This document shows, one piece after another, positions 21,265 to 21,568 of a stretch of DNA of 21,568 nucleotides. The stretch comes from a virus: positions 1-21,568 of the IMG/VR virus record IMGVR_UViG_3300028786_000020; one strand, written 5' to 3'. Position 1 is the stretch's first letter; each line of letters opens with the position of its first letter. A program made the position numbers and the translations under genes. The notes beneath the pieces were generated by a model. It saw only the letters and a program-made list of their open reading frames with translations. It was not told the DNA's origin and did not search any database.

Positions 21265-21568
21265 TTACCCCGGGGCCTAAAGCTCGCCATCTCGCCTGAA
21301 ACGCAGCTAGGTCCGTGAGATAGCGTCCTGTCTCCGCATCGACCATCGGATCGAAGACGAAGGTCGCTTCGCCGACCGCCAGGCCGGTCATGTCGCCGAG
21401 TTTGGCGAGGAATTCGGCTGTCGCGAGCGCAGCGTCGGCAGAGCTTCAAGCCGCGGGAAATTCGCGGAAGCTGGGGTCGATGCTGCGGCGCCAGTGGGGG
21501 TCGACGTTGGCGGCGTCTGCGAAGCGGGGCCACTGGGCGACGGCGGCCTGAACTTCGTCGAGGATCGC
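21265..21568 (-). pseudogene. Broken reverse-strand coding sequence at window edge
   Basis: Read from the right edge, one frame gives I-L-D-E-V-Q-A-A-V-A-Q-W-P-R-F-A-D-A-A and stops at 21446. A second frame then gives E-F-L-A-K-L-G-D-M-T-G-L-A-V-G-E-A-T-F-V and continues to about 21265. Both stretches have coding-like composition, and the frame change suggests a degraded gene whose start is outside the window. I cannot name its family. Bases 21155-21264 show nothing I can support. Confidence 0.35.

Noticed and set aside
1-21568. tRNA genes, integrase or attachment sites
   Set aside because: I saw no cloverleaf-like sequence, no integrase-like protein and no long direct repeat framing the region; prophage ends are probably outside the window.

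Overview
The window is a high-GC alphaproteobacterial prophage or phage-derived region, probably from Caulobacterales. This placement is inferred from base composition, TTGACg-N17-TAGAGT promoters, an HWE-type histidine kinase and the style of the small proteins; no housekeeping marker confirms it. The structural backbone is that of a P22-like phage and reads left to right on the + strand: terminase large subunit (40-1368), portal (10621-12528), scaffold (12854-13687), gp5-like coat (15129-16334), head-tail adaptor (17860-18492), then four small tail or fibre genes ending in a glycine-rich tip-like protein (to 20331). Small terminase, integrase, lysis and replication genes are not in the window.

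Accessory DNA interrupts this backbone in several places. Between terminase and portal lie an HWE sensor kinase (1783-3552) and two cargo modules. Module 1 is a muramidase-like protein (3746-4810) followed by a convergent gene for a secreted Cys-rich protein (4844-5524). Module 2 is an HNH/LHH-type nuclease-like protein (5993-6880) followed 14 bp later by a small acidic cytoplasmic protein (6895-7374), a candidate immunity protein. A promoter plus structured-leader repeat occurs three times: before module 1, before module 2 and before the portal. The second copy still carries a decayed piece of the portal gene, so the modules appear to have entered by duplication of the portal's own promoter and 5' end. 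An IS1595-family transposon (7403-10453, 8-bp target duplication) with passenger genes later split the third copy between its -35 and -10 boxes.

The most interesting observation is that both cargo proteins begin with two tandem copies of a 16-residue motif (D-x-[LM]-[PA]-x-x-x-W-x-x-x-R-x-x-[QE]-x) that also forms the extreme C-terminus of the scaffold protein. In P22 the scaffold C-terminus is the coat-binding element. I infer that the two enzymes are loaded into the procapsid by mimicking the scaffold, giving a natural capsid cargo system with exchangeable toxic domains and matching protection genes. In both proteins the tandem motifs are followed by RTX-like Gly/Asp nonapeptides and then by unrelated C-terminal domains.

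Other insertions are an IS-transposase remnant plus a frameshifted PemK/MazF-like toxin-antitoxin pair between scaffold and coat, a reverse-strand gene for a signal-peptide protein between coat and adaptor, and a reverse-strand TPR/GT9-like glycosyltransferase after the tail-tip gene. The last 0.4 kb holds only broken reverse-strand coding sequence.
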